NCBI GenBank assembly: GCA_943788875.1
Contig: CALSSA010000006.1
Coordinates: 248,001 to 312,000, forward strand
DNA length: 64,000 nt
Reading direction: 5' to 3'
Source: an uncultured Pseudomonadales bacterium
Lineage (GTDB): Bacteria > Pseudomonadota > Gammaproteobacteria > Pseudomonadales > Porticoccaceae
The translations under genes and the position numbers were made by a program. This document shows, piece by piece, positions 1-8,846 of this stretch; position 1 is the stretch's first letter, and each line of letters begins with the position of its first letter. The notes beneath the pieces were generated by a model, which saw only the letters and a program-made list of their open reading frames with translations, had not been told where the DNA came from and ran no database searches.

Positions 1-849
1 ATCACCCTCACGACGGGCGACAACCTTGTACTTCACTTTGTGGCCAGACACCAGTTCGCAGGCTTTAATAATATCCAGCACAGACTGGCCGTCTCCGGTG
101 CCAATATTAAACACCTCGCTGGTGGCATCAGTGATCGCCTCCATTGCCAATACATGGGCACTCGCCAGATCTTCAATATGCACATAATCACGTATACAAG
201 TTCCATCTGTCGTTGGATAGTCATCTCCAAATACCTTTAGTTCAGCACCGGTAGCCAAAATATTTTCTAATACTAAGGGAATAAGATGAGTTTCAGGGTC
301 ATGGTATTCACCAAACTGTCCATCTTCGGAGGCGCCTGCAGCATTAAAATAGCGCAGCAGGGTGAAACCTATATTGTGGATATGGGCAAAGTCTTTGATC
401 ATCCATTCCACAGCCAGCTTAGTGCGAGCGTAGGGGCTACAGGGATCCTGTGCGGCATCTTCTGCCATAGGGCTCTGTGGGTTCAAACCATAGGTGGCAC
501 AGGTGCTGGAGAACAGTATTTTCTTGACCCGGGCAGAGGTCATTGCATTGAGTAGCGACAATGTGCCGCCGACATTATTGTCGTAGTGATAACCCGGATT
601 AGTCACCGACTCACCTACATTAGTAGCCGCAGCAAAATGCATTACTGCTTCAATATCATAGTCGCGCATTGTCTTTTCTAAGAGCTCGGTATCGCGAATA
701 TCTCCCACCACCAACTTGGCGCCCCCAACTGCTGATGGATGGCCCTCAATAAGATTATCGTAGGCCACAGCCGAATGACCCGACTCAACTAAATGGCGCA
801 GACAGGCACTGCCTACATAGCCTGCTCCGCCGGTTAACAATATCCTCAC
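1..849 (-). CDS. galE: UDP-glucose 4-epimerase, 3' end outside window
   Basis: Interconverts UDP-glucose and UDP-galactose, supplying sugar nucleotides for the polysaccharide locus to its right. The visible 283 codons begin at a GTG preceded by AGGGAG. They carry the N-terminal NAD-binding glycine motif TGGAGYVG, the catalytic SST triad serine/threonine and the YxxxK pair in SPYARTK, followed by the NAAGA stretch and the C-terminal substrate-binding part. The family is usually about 330-340 residues, so roughly 50 C-terminal residues lie beyond base 1. It is last in the minus-strand cluster, 41 bases downstream of the GHMP kinase gene. The call is firm from the motifs; a 4-epimerase for a related UDP-sugar (UDP-GlcNAc) is possible. 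Confidence 0.93.
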   Translation of the reverse strand, partial: MRILLTGGAGYVGSACLRHLVESGHSAVAYDNLIEGHPSAVGGAKLVVGDIRDTELLEKTMRDYDIEAVMHFAAATNVGESVTNPGYHYDNNVGGTLSLLNAMTSARVKKILFSSTCATYGLNPQSPMAEDAAQDPCSPYARTKLAVEWMIKDFAHIHNIGFTLLRYFNAAGASEDGQFGEYHDPETHLIPLVLENILATGAELKVFGDDYPTTDGTCIRDYVHIEDLASAHVLAMEAITDATSEVFNIGTGDGQSVLDIIKACELVSGHKVKYKVVARREGD

Positions 850-890
850 TATATTCTCCCTGTGCTTTAAGCGCTCAAATCATGTGAACG

Positions 891-1892
891 CTATTTATAT
901 CTATCACTAATAAAAATCACTCTGCTGCCACGGCGGTCAATCTCAAAAGGAATCTCGCGAGGGTTGCCCAGTGCATCACGGATTGCCTGATGCTTCTCCG
1001 GGGGCGCCACTAGCATTAAGAAACCTCCGCCACCTGCTCCGAGTAACTTGCCGCCCTGAGCACCAGCCTTAATCGCCGCTGCATACCAGTCATCAATAGC
1101 GGAATTGGAGATACCAAAACCCAGGGACTTCTTTAGCAGCCAACCCTGATGGAGCAGGCGGGCAAACTCATCAATGCTCTCTGAACTGGAGCCGCCACCA
1201 GAGATAACCGATTTCATTTCAATCGCCAGATCACGCATCTGACAAAGAATCTCAAACTTACCCCGTTCACGGGTGCCAGCACTCTGTTTAACCAAAATAT
1301 CATCGGCACTGCGCTGTTGGGCTGTGTACAGTAGCAATGTTCTAGATTCTAACTCCTGCAATGTTTCAGGCCGGTAAGGTACAGGCTCGACATTGACAGA
1401 GCCGTCCGGATTAAAAGCAATAAAGTTCAGAGAACCATAGGCCGCAGCATATTGATCCTGCTTGCCAATAGGTTTGTTAAGGCGCTCAATTTCAACCTCA
1501 CAAGCTTGCTTGGCCAATTTATCCGGGCTACTAATCTCACCTTTGTAAGCATAAAGTGCATTGAGCATCCCCACCGCCAAACTACTGCTCGAACCCAACC
1601 CAGTACCAGAGGGCACATCGCCAATAGTGGTAATCTCCAGATGCTTGCCGAGGTCCGTCATGCGCAACACCTCACGAGCGATAGTATGTTGAATATCATC
1701 AACTGAATCGGCAATCTCGGTTTTGGTGTAGGCAATGCGAGTTGATGCCTTGAAGCGTGGACTCACCGTGACATACATATGCTGATTCAAGCCCACAGAC
1801 AAAACCGCACCCATCTCTTTCTCATAAAACGAAGGTAGATCAGTACCACCTCCAGCAAAACTTACCCTGTAGGGGGTCTGTGAAATAATCAT
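891..1892 (-). CDS. hddA: GHMP-family sugar kinase, D-glycero-D-manno-heptose 7-phosphate kinase-like
   Basis: Likely phosphorylates heptose 7-phosphate at C1 on the way to a nucleotide-activated heptose. The 333-residue length is typical. The N-terminal PYRVSFAGGGTDLP motif, the GHMP ATP loop GTGLGSSSSLAVG (about residues 97-109) and the C-terminal GAGGGGFLMLV motif are all visible. The start ATG overlaps the end of the preceding glycosyltransferase gene by four bases, so the two are translationally coupled. The gmhA-like isomerase gene about 2.3 kb upstream in the same cluster supports the heptose assignment. Other GHMP kinases acting on sugar 1-positions (fucokinase type) look similar, so the exact substrate is inferred. 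Confidence 0.8.
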   Translation of the reverse strand: MIISQTPYRVSFAGGGTDLPSFYEKEMGAVLSVGLNQHMYVTVSPRFKASTRIAYTKTEIADSVDDIQHTIAREVLRMTDLGKHLEITTIGDVPSGTGLGSSSSLAVGMLNALYAYKGEISSPDKLAKQACEVEIERLNKPIGKQDQYAAAYGSLNFIAFNPDGSVNVEPVPYRPETLQELESRTLLLYTAQQRSADDILVKQSAGTRERGKFEILCQMRDLAIEMKSVISGGGSSSESIDEFARLLHQGWLLKKSLGFGISNSAIDDWYAAAIKAGAQGGKLLGAGGGGFLMLVAPPEKHQAIRDALGNPREIPFEIDRRGSRVIFISDRYK

Positions 1893-3109
1893 TGTGCCAA
1901 TCCCTGGTTATTAGCCTGTATAAATTTGTTTAGCAGAGGCTCCAGACAGGTAGTAATATCAAAGCACTCAACAACTGACTCTCTGCCCTGTAGCGCCAGA
2001 CGACAACGCAACCCGGTATCATTGCCAAGCTGTGCAATAGCCTGAGCCAGCGCAGCAGAGTCATTGGGCTCTACCAGCAGGCCACTGCTACCATCCTCAA
2101 TCAGGTCTGGTATCCCTACTAATTTGGTTGATATCACAGGAATACCGCAGGCCATGGCTTCCATTAGCATCTGTGGCAAACCATCAACATCGCGGTCCTG
2201 CGCCCAGACGCAAGGCAGGCAATAGATATCGCCAGATGCCATAAAAGCAGGAATATCCTCCTGTAAAATAGGCTTGCCCGTAAGCTTCACCAACGCCGAT
2301 AATCCAAGGGCGTCAATCTGCTGCTGTAAGTCTGATAATAGAGGACCATCTCCAGCAATAGTGCAGATAAAGCTCTGCTGACCTACCAGCTTCTGACAGG
2401 CCTCAATTAAATAGCCTAATCCCTTCTTTTCAACTAGGCGGGCAGCGGAAATCAGTCTCAACGGCTTATCCTCAATGGCTTGAGGAACTGGACTAAAGAC
2501 AGAGGTATCAATACCGCAATAAACAATAATCAACTTGTCCGAGTCTGCCCCTTCCGCTAAATAGAAGTCCCGATGGAAGCTGGATATACAAACAATAAAG
2601 TCTGCCCGCAAAATTTTATCTTTGAGAGCACAGCGCTCACGGAACAGATCTGCGGCGTGCCCAGTAAAACTAAATGGTTTTCCTAACAGCCAAGAGCCAT
2701 ACATAGCCACAGTACCGCAGGAATTTATCCATTGAGAATGAATATGTGATACCTGCTGTTGCTGTAGCGATCGTGCCCAACTGCAGGCAACAACAAAATG
2801 TAGAATTGATTTTAGGCGCACCGTAAATGACTCTTTGCGCCCAAAGAAAGCATTTAGTATGGCAAACCAAAAATGTTCGCCAAAATTAAAAGGCGCCAAA
2901 GCAAGACCCTTGATCATGGCCAGCACTGTGATCGGATAGATAAACTGCGTATGTCGGTTGATCTCAGCAACAGTCTCAGACTTGAAGAAAGTTTGTTCAG
3001 GCCTATGCAAAGAATGCAGCGTAAAGGGAATCCCACGTTTTGTTAACGCCATTAGCTCATTGCCTACCCAGGCATTGCCTACCCCATTGCTGGTTATATA
3101 ATGAATCAT
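1889..3109 (-). CDS. Glycosyltransferase family 4
   Basis: A 406-residue cytoplasmic GT-B fold transferase that probably adds one sugar of the polysaccharide repeat from a nucleotide donor. The N-terminal acceptor half contains the SHIHSQW segment. The C-terminal donor half has LISAARLVEKKGLGYLIEA and the family E-x7-E region around DGLPQMLMEAMACGIPVIST, followed by the usual GLLVEPND. It overlaps the kinase gene downstream by four bases and follows a GT2 gene by 37 bases. Donor and acceptor cannot be told from sequence. Confidence 0.88.
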   Translation of the reverse strand: MIHYITSNGVGNAWVGNELMALTKRGIPFTLHSLHRPEQTFFKSETVAEINRHTQFIYPITVLAMIKGLALAPFNFGEHFWFAILNAFFGRKESFTVRLKSILHFVVACSWARSLQQQQVSHIHSQWINSCGTVAMYGSWLLGKPFSFTGHAADLFRERCALKDKILRADFIVCISSFHRDFYLAEGADSDKLIIVYCGIDTSVFSPVPQAIEDKPLRLISAARLVEKKGLGYLIEACQKLVGQQSFICTIAGDGPLLSDLQQQIDALGLSALVKLTGKPILQEDIPAFMASGDIYCLPCVWAQDRDVDGLPQMLMEAMACGIPVISTKLVGIPDLIEDGSSGLLVEPNDSAALAQAIAQLGNDTGLRCRLALQGRESVVECFDITTCLEPLLNKFIQANNQGLAQ

Positions 3110-3146
3110 GCTAATCCTTTAGCCACCTTTACTGCCGATTTAAATT

Positions 3147-4193
3147 CTAGCCGCGTCGATATTCAATAATAGTAGCGGTCCTGCCAAATAGCTTATTTGT
3201 GTAATATCTCACCACACCCTGAGCCTCAGGAAACTTTCCAAGAGCGACAAAATAGGCATATAAAAAGATGTCCGCAGCAGAATTACCCATGGTAGATCTA
3301 GAGCTAGCGGTTTTTTCGATCATATGAAGATACAGAGACAGCAGAAATAGCATTGAGGTATAGGTAAGAACCAGCCACTGATCTGGCATCTGGACGCTAA
3401 AAAGCATACTCGTAAATACTAAAAACAGCCCGGGGAATACAGCGCCATAAGCTAGACTGCTAAACATCTGACGTCTTTTGTAATGCCGACCGTTATCCCA
3501 TTTGCGCTGTATATCATAACCCTGAGCGTAGGCATGCCCGCAACGCACAGAGCGCAGCCACCACTGAGACAGCTTTAGCATATTCGCATCATGGATTGTC
3601 ATTGCTACATCCAAACGGACAATAGAAAGGCCGGTGGCTGTCAAACGTACACAGAGCTCCGCCTCTTCACCGGCAATCATGGTTTCGTTAAAGCCATCAA
3701 CCATCAACAGAGCATCGGTACGATACATTGCATCACCACCACAGGCGGCAACCTCGCCTGCAGTGCCCTGCCATTCCAGATTAATCAATCGGTTGTATAG
3801 GCTGGCATTCGGAAAGCGTTCCCTGCGATTGCCACAGACAGCAACCACCTGCTGGTGCTCATGCAAATAGTCACAGGCCTTGGCAATCCAATCTCTGGCA
3901 AGCTCACAGTCACCATCAATAAATTGCACCAGACTGCACTGGGGATAATGATCAGCCAAATATATCAGTCCGGCATTTCTGGCCCGAGCCATGGTAAAAG
4001 ACCTGCTCATATCCAGATCTACCACAATCACACCAATGGACTCAGCGTGTTCAACACTACCATCCGTAGAACCTGAATCTACATACACAATCGGACCCTG
4101 ATGCTGAGCTTGCAACGAAGCCAGGCAACGTTCTAAACGCTTGCCCTCATTGCGGCCAATAACAATAGCGCCAAGCTGCGAGTCGGTACTCAT
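3147..4193 (-). CDS. Glycosyltransferase family 2 with C-terminal membrane segments
   Basis: About 348 residues. A GT-A domain shows the nucleotide-binding VIGRNEGKRLERCL start, VYVDSGSTDGS, and a DGD metal-binding motif (FIDGDCEL). The C-terminal third has two hydrophobic segments (around AYGAVFPGLFLVFTSMLF and WLVLTYTSMLFLLSLYL) and probably anchors the enzyme in the inner membrane. I start it at the ATG that overlaps the stop of the isomerase gene as TAATG. A TTG six bases upstream, four bases after GGAGG, is the alternative start. Likely builds the repeat unit; the sugar is unknown. Confidence 0.88.
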   Translation of the reverse strand: MSTDSQLGAIVIGRNEGKRLERCLASLQAQHQGPIVYVDSGSTDGSVEHAESIGVIVVDLDMSRSFTMARARNAGLIYLADHYPQCSLVQFIDGDCELARDWIAKACDYLHEHQQVVAVCGNRRERFPNASLYNRLINLEWQGTAGEVAACGGDAMYRTDALLMVDGFNETMIAGEEAELCVRLTATGLSIVRLDVAMTIHDANMLKLSQWWLRSVRCGHAYAQGYDIQRKWDNGRHYKRRQMFSSLAYGAVFPGLFLVFTSMLFSVQMPDQWLVLTYTSMLFLLSLYLHMIEKTASSRSTMGNSAADIFLYAYFVALGKFPEAQGVVRYYTNKLFGRTATIIEYRRG

Positions 4194-4798
4194 TAGCAAA
4201 CTGCCTCCGATGTCGCTTTCTGCTCAGCATCTCGTTTCGCATAGGCCATAATATATTGAGTGGTCACGTGCATCAGACTCTGGTGCGCATCCTCAGCCAT
4301 GCCATAGTTTTCCACCGGTATCCACACGGTATGAGTAGCGATATCTTTTAGCCGCCCGCCTTTAAAACCGACAAAGGCAATCGTGGGCACTGACCTCTGA
4401 TTTGCATATTCACAGGCTGCAACCACATTGGGGGAATTGCCACTGGAGCTAACCAACAGTAGCGCATCGTTTTCACCCAGATAATATTTGAGCTGTTCAC
4501 TGAACACAGCCTCATAAGAAATATCATTACCCAAAGCAGTTAACATCGCGGTATTGGAGGATAGGGAAATTGATTTGATGGTTGGCTGCCCGGGCCTGTG
4601 GGTGCCCTTAGTCACGTCGCAGACCGTATGATCGCCAATGGCAGCGCTGCCTCCATTACCAGCCACCCAAAGGGTGCCGTTATTGGCAGCAACTTTTAAA
4701 AATACATCCAGTACAGGCTCAAGACTCGCTTTATCAAAGTCATTGATGACCTGAATATAACGCTGATAATAATCCTCTACAAACTCCATAAAATCCAT
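4193..4798 (-). CDS. gmhA: Phosphoheptose isomerase-like SIS-domain protein
   Basis: Probably converts sedoheptulose 7-phosphate to D-glycero-D-manno-heptose 7-phosphate, the substrate expected for the GHMP kinase of this cluster. The 201-residue product matches the GmhA family: AGNGGSAAIGDHTVCDV near the N-terminus, and the SIS-domain LLVSSSGNSPNVVAACEYA and IAFVGFKGGRL. I chose the ATG with AAAGGA about eight bases upstream rather than a TTG nine codons earlier. The last base of the stop codon is the first base of the next gene's ATG. A paralogue dedicated to capsule/EPS rather than LPS core is likely given the neighbours (inference). Confidence 0.87.
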   Translation of the reverse strand: MDFMEFVEDYYQRYIQVINDFDKASLEPVLDVFLKVAANNGTLWVAGNGGSAAIGDHTVCDVTKGTHRPGQPTIKSISLSSNTAMLTALGNDISYEAVFSEQLKYYLGENDALLLVSSSGNSPNVVAACEYANQRSVPTIAFVGFKGGRLKDIATHTVWIPVENYGMAEDAHQSLMHVTTQYIMAYAKRDAEQKATSEAVC

Positions 4799-4834
4799 TT
4801 CAAATTCCTTTTGAAAATCAATCAACCAACAGCT

Positions 4835-5770
4835 CTATACCCTTAGGTTGTCACTGTATCCACTCCAGACCGACGCCTGCTGATCGTCGAGTAGTCTGGT
4901 AGCTTGTTGTTTACCCAACAGCAGACACTTCCACTGATAGGAGCGAATAAATGCTCGCAGCTGAGCATCCTCATAACGGGGAACCCGGCGCAGCATGCTG
5001 CGCATAAACCCTGCGAACATAGCTATACCACCCACAATGTAGGGCGGGTGCATCATTCGATAAACCGACGTCGCGAGCATATAGGTCAGCCCAGTACCCA
5101 TAAAGTACTGCCCAAAGCCGTGCCGAAGCTTGCCTGTATAGATGCCCTTGTCGCTGGACCCCATCACGCGCAAATGCACAAACCGCAGCTGCGGCAGATC
5201 CCAACTACAGGCAATCCAACCCAGCTGGCGGCAACGGTGGCAGTCAATAGCATCCCACATCACCTCAGAGACAAAGCCACCGATCTGCTTAAAACAGCTC
5301 ACTCGATAAAACTTGGTCATTCCCACAGACAGTTCATCGCCGCGCTTCTCACTCACCAGCCATTCACCATCGCGGTAGTATGGCTTGCCACTACAAGTGC
5401 CAATACGCGGCGTTTCGCGCATTTTTTCAATCAGTATTTCAAAGTATCGCCCGGGGATTTCCAGATCCAGATCCAGCTTACAAATAAACTGATAATCATC
5501 GAGATTAATCTGTTTCAGAGCCACATTAAAAGCCTCAATAACACCAGGACCAACACTGCGATGGCCTCGATCTGGTTTGGAGATCACCTCGATAAAACTA
5601 AACTGATCGGCATATTGCTGGAGAATATTCGCCGTTTCATCCGTAGAGCCATCATCCACAATGATCCACTTCGTTGGCTTGACAGACTGGCTGACCACTG
5701 AATCAAGCGTACTGCGTATAAATTCAGCTTCATTGCGGCAGGGTGAAATAATTAGATAAGAATCGTCCAT
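4835..5770 (-). CDS. Glycosyltransferase family 2
   Basis: A 311-residue GT-A transferase starting with YLIISPCRNEAEFIRSTLDSV, then WIIVDDGSTDET and an aspartate-rich site KLDLDLEIPGRYFE. Its C-terminal part is weakly hydrophobic (around YIVGGIAMFAGFM) and may associate with the membrane. The ATG follows a GAGAG purine stretch. The 241 bases upstream, before the sulfotransferase gene, contain no gene or clear terminator; a separate promoter there is possible but none was recognised. It likely adds a sugar of the surface polysaccharide. Confidence 0.87.
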   Translation of the reverse strand: MDDSYLIISPCRNEAEFIRSTLDSVVSQSVKPTKWIIVDDGSTDETANILQQYADQFSFIEVISKPDRGHRSVGPGVIEAFNVALKQINLDDYQFICKLDLDLEIPGRYFEILIEKMRETPRIGTCSGKPYYRDGEWLVSEKRGDELSVGMTKFYRVSCFKQIGGFVSEVMWDAIDCHRCRQLGWIACSWDLPQLRFVHLRVMGSSDKGIYTGKLRHGFGQYFMGTGLTYMLATSVYRMMHPPYIVGGIAMFAGFMRSMLRRVPRYEDAQLRAFIRSYQWKCLLLGKQQATRLLDDQQASVWSGYSDNLRV

Positions 5771-6011
5771 ATACTCTCAGTAAAATCGCTGGCTAATCTT
5801 GTAGCTGAGTTTCGTGCTCAGTTGCCACTAAAACTCAGCTGCACCTTGGGAAACCCACTAGTTATAACCATAATCAACGGACTCAAATAATAGAAGATTA
5901 AAAGCAAAATGAGACCCTCTTTAATCTCAAAAAGCCAACCGGTTCACATTTCCAGCTGTACCATTAAAAGATAGTCTATTTTCAATGGCGAAACAGAACT
6001 TTCAGCGCTGC

Positions 6012-6860
6012 TTATTCGGTGGAATTAAAATTCTCACAACTGAGTCTAAAGCCCAGCCAATCAGTAAGAGTCTGTAGATCATGGTTAAAGATTTTGAGTA
6101 ATTTCTCACGCTGCTGAGCATTTATCTGTGGCCTCTGCTCCATACGCAACCGCCCTTTGATTGACTCTCGCACCACCTGTGGTACTAATGCTCTGCGCAG
6201 GTTGGTCATCAGGCCAGATTCAATCAAATAGCGGTAGCCTGGAAATTTCCTGATGCGCTGCTTGGAAACATTGTCAGATGGCAGATCATAGCGCCACTGC
6301 AAAGGTTCAGTGCAACCAATAAATTGGCCCACCAGATTCAGAGATGCCTCGGGATCAGTTTTCAAACGATCAAAAAATATCGGCAGTACAGCATCCTGAC
6401 CAAAGATTTTCAAATAAGGCCGCAGTTGCATGCCGTAGCAACTGTAGTTAACCAGTTCGGGGAATCGGTCAATTGCCTGATTGATATCGCAGGAAATAAC
6501 CCCCTCAGACCACTGATGCATATAATGGGATACTAAGCGATCAATAGGATGCCGCATCACATACACAAACCTGGGCTGGCTAATCAGTAGCTTTAATCGA
6601 TCAATGGTTTTGGGGTAATCCGGCAGCTTGGTGTAGTGAGTGCTGGACTCGCCGCAAATGGCGCCCTCCAAAGCATTTCTAAACAGTCCCTGATACCAAT
6701 CAATACCCTGGGCGTACATAGCGTCATCACTAAAAAAATTCGGCTCTTTAGGGCTCGACATAAAAATATTACTTTGCGCGGCAAGCTGATTATGCAGGGT
6801 GCTAGTCGCGCTCTTCATGGAACCAATAATAAAGAAACTGGGTAACTTGGATTCAGGCAT
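6012..6860 (-). CDS. PAPS-dependent carbohydrate sulfotransferase
   Basis: Transfers sulfate from PAPS to a hydroxyl group, most likely on the polysaccharide made by this locus. The 282-residue product has the 5'-phosphosulfate loop IIGSMKSATSTLHNQL at the N-terminus and the 3'-phosphate motif RFVYVMRHPIDRLVSHYMH around residue 100, the usual spacing for the family. The ATG chosen overlaps the stop of the preceding GT2 remnant as TGATG; an in-frame start 66 bases earlier would lie inside that gene. It is intact, unlike the sulfotransferase gene about 1 kb upstream. Confidence 0.88.
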   Translation of the reverse strand: MPESKLPSFFIIGSMKSATSTLHNQLAAQSNIFMSSPKEPNFFSDDAMYAQGIDWYQGLFRNALEGAICGESSTHYTKLPDYPKTIDRLKLLISQPRFVYVMRHPIDRLVSHYMHQWSEGVISCDINQAIDRFPELVNYSCYGMQLRPYLKIFGQDAVLPIFFDRLKTDPEASLNLVGQFIGCTEPLQWRYDLPSDNVSKQRIRKFPGYRYLIESGLMTNLRRALVPQVVRESIKGRLRMEQRPQINAQQREKLLKIFNHDLQTLTDWLGFRLSCENFNSTE

Positions 6861-7853
6861 CAATAGTTGTCCGGGTGAATATAGGGCGCGGTGGGATCGG
6901 AGAAGTTTGTCCAGATATCCAGCCACTGCCGCTCACAGATATTAGTCTGATAATTAGGATTGAATAGCTTGCGCAGCAAACCTATGCAACTACCCAAATG
7001 CCAAAACAGATTGGCCGTCAGTAACCCGCTTCGGCCAAAATACTTGAAGTAATAGCGACTGCGGGATTCATAGAAATATCGCGGCAGGCGTTTCTTTTTT
7101 GCCGCCTGACTCTTCACAGGAGAGCTGCCACCCCGCAGGTGAACCACATGGGCTGAAGGGTTATTGATAATCGTCCAGCCTGCCTTTCGAGCTCGCTGGC
7201 AGAAGTCCACGTCTTCAAAGTACATAAAAAAAGCGTCATCCAGATAGACCAATACTGATCAAACAGCTTCTCGGCGGATCAGCACGCAGGCAAAACTGGT
7301 CCACTGGGGATAAGATATCTTATCCCGGTCACGGGCATTCGGCACCTCATAGCGTTTTAGCAATCTGGTCACGGGGCCGCTGCAAGCGGAGCGGATTAAT
7401 TCATTGGCCGGATGATGAAAGCGGAAACAACTCTCTTGGGGACTGCCATCAGTCCATTCCAATCTCGGGCTGACCATCCCGGCCCGCAGGGTTATCCAGC
7501 ATTGTTTGCACCAGTAACTCGATCGTCGCCAGCGCTGCACAATGGTGTCGCTGTTTAGTAGCAGAACTCAAATCGCCACGACTGATACTGATACCAATAT
7601 TATTACCTGCAGGAAAACCCACCATTATCCGGCTGACCCCACCAACGTAACGCTGGTCCAGTTATTGTCAGTGATGGCCTGACTCGATTTGCGCTACGAG
7701 AATCATCTCATTGAGGCATTGTCCACAACGATGATCTCCAGATCGTATCTCTGCTATAACAGATAATGAGGCCAAGCAATCAATACATAGGGCCTGGTGT
7801 TCTGTATAGTTAACAATAACAACTGACAAGGCTGGGGGTTTTTCTTCTAACAC
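6860..7853 (-). pseudogene. Broken glycosyltransferase family 2 (rhamnosyltransferase-like)
   Basis: Family 2 motifs appear in order but in different reading frames. From the right: SVVIVNY after a GTG start at 7853, then IIVVDNAS in another frame near 7740, PDNGG and FPAGNNIGIS in two frames near 7615, VLLLNSDTIV in a further frame near 7565, then SPRLEWTDGS, an in-frame TGA at 7259-7261, and YLDDAFFMYFEDVDFC to the stop at 6860. At least four indels plus the TGA interrupt about 330 codons, so no full-length protein can be made as written. Either a decaying gene or a poorly resolved stretch of sequence. The end overlaps the intact sulfotransferase start by one base. Confidence 0.85.
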
Positions 7854-7866
7854 TAGTACCTACCCA

Positions 7867-8807
7867 TTATTTCAGATGACTGATCTGGATACGATGAACG
7901 CGCTGCCTGACACCAATCCGCACCTGGCAACATGCTGGAAATGCGGCGGTTAGTCTCTGCGCTACTAGATAATAAAAGCCCGTAGCGCCGAATCGAAAAC
8001 CTAGTATCTGTACATTCTGTTGCCCAACATCAGGCTGAGCTCTCTCATAGAATCCAGTTTGCCGTGCCGCTTGGATCGCCAGCAGAAAGCTCATAGCCTC
8101 TTGCCTGAATAAGCCCACTTGCCTTGATCTCAACCAGCTCAATTTCCCGCGGTGTCTGGAGCCTTTTCCACTGTTGCGTCAAGGAGATATCTGGCGGTGC
8201 ATAGGTTGAGTTCTCATGGTATCTGAGCATTTGCGAGTCATATTCGGTATTCAAAAAATAACAGAGCGCAGTCAAGGTCCCGGACAGATCGCCAATAAGA
8301 TCCTCATATCTGAATTCAAACAAGCTGGCCGGATTGCCTCCCGCCACCAGCCTGTCCCAGGATTTTTCGCTTTTCATCCAGTGATCGACAGCATGGTAGG
8401 TATTTCCAGCCCAACCCATGCGAATAGTCGACTTGGCTACATCTCTGGGGTCGCGCAGGATATGCACAAACTTGGCATTGGGGAAAGTAGTGCTGGGCCC
8501 AGTCATAATTTCTATGGATATTCAGGCACAGGACCCCGGAACCATCTAACTGACTGACCAGATCATTAATCAACTGATGATAATCGGTACAGGCTGGATT
8601 AATATTGATGGGCTTGCTATTGAATATCCGGTTTTTACCGAGAAAGGCAGCATACTGTTCAGCGCTGGGCTCTTCTCCCAGCTCAGTCAGCCCATCAAAC
8701 AAAAAATCAAACTCACCGGGATTGGTTATTGCGGGATGGGCATCTAGCATAAGATGCAAAAGAGAGGTCCCTGAACGCAAAGCACCGCATATAAAAACCA
8801 GTTTCAT
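7867..8807 (-). pseudogene. Frameshifted sulfotransferase
   Basis: The N-terminal part from the ATG at 8807 has the PAPS 5'-phosphosulfate loop FICGALRSGTSLLHLML and runs to WAQHYFP near 8480. The frame is then lost at a CCCC run and the homology continues in a second frame as NAKFVHILRDPRDVAKST, the 3'-phosphate motif. A further shift around 8040-8100 leads into a third frame that ends RVHRIQISHLK at 7867. The family is distinct from the intact sulfotransferase at 6012-6860. As written the product is truncated before the second PAPS motif. A 13-base gap with a GGTAGG ribosome-binding site leads to the next, also broken, gene. Confidence 0.83.
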
Positions 8808-8846
8808 TCGCTAACCGGCTCCCCTTGATTCTGAGTCCTATGTAGA

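Noticed and set aside
4904-5701. A 265-codon open frame on the plus strand opposite the GT2 gene
   Set aside because: Its translation has no family resemblance and lies fully antisense to a gene with clear GT2 motifs; it is a shadow frame.
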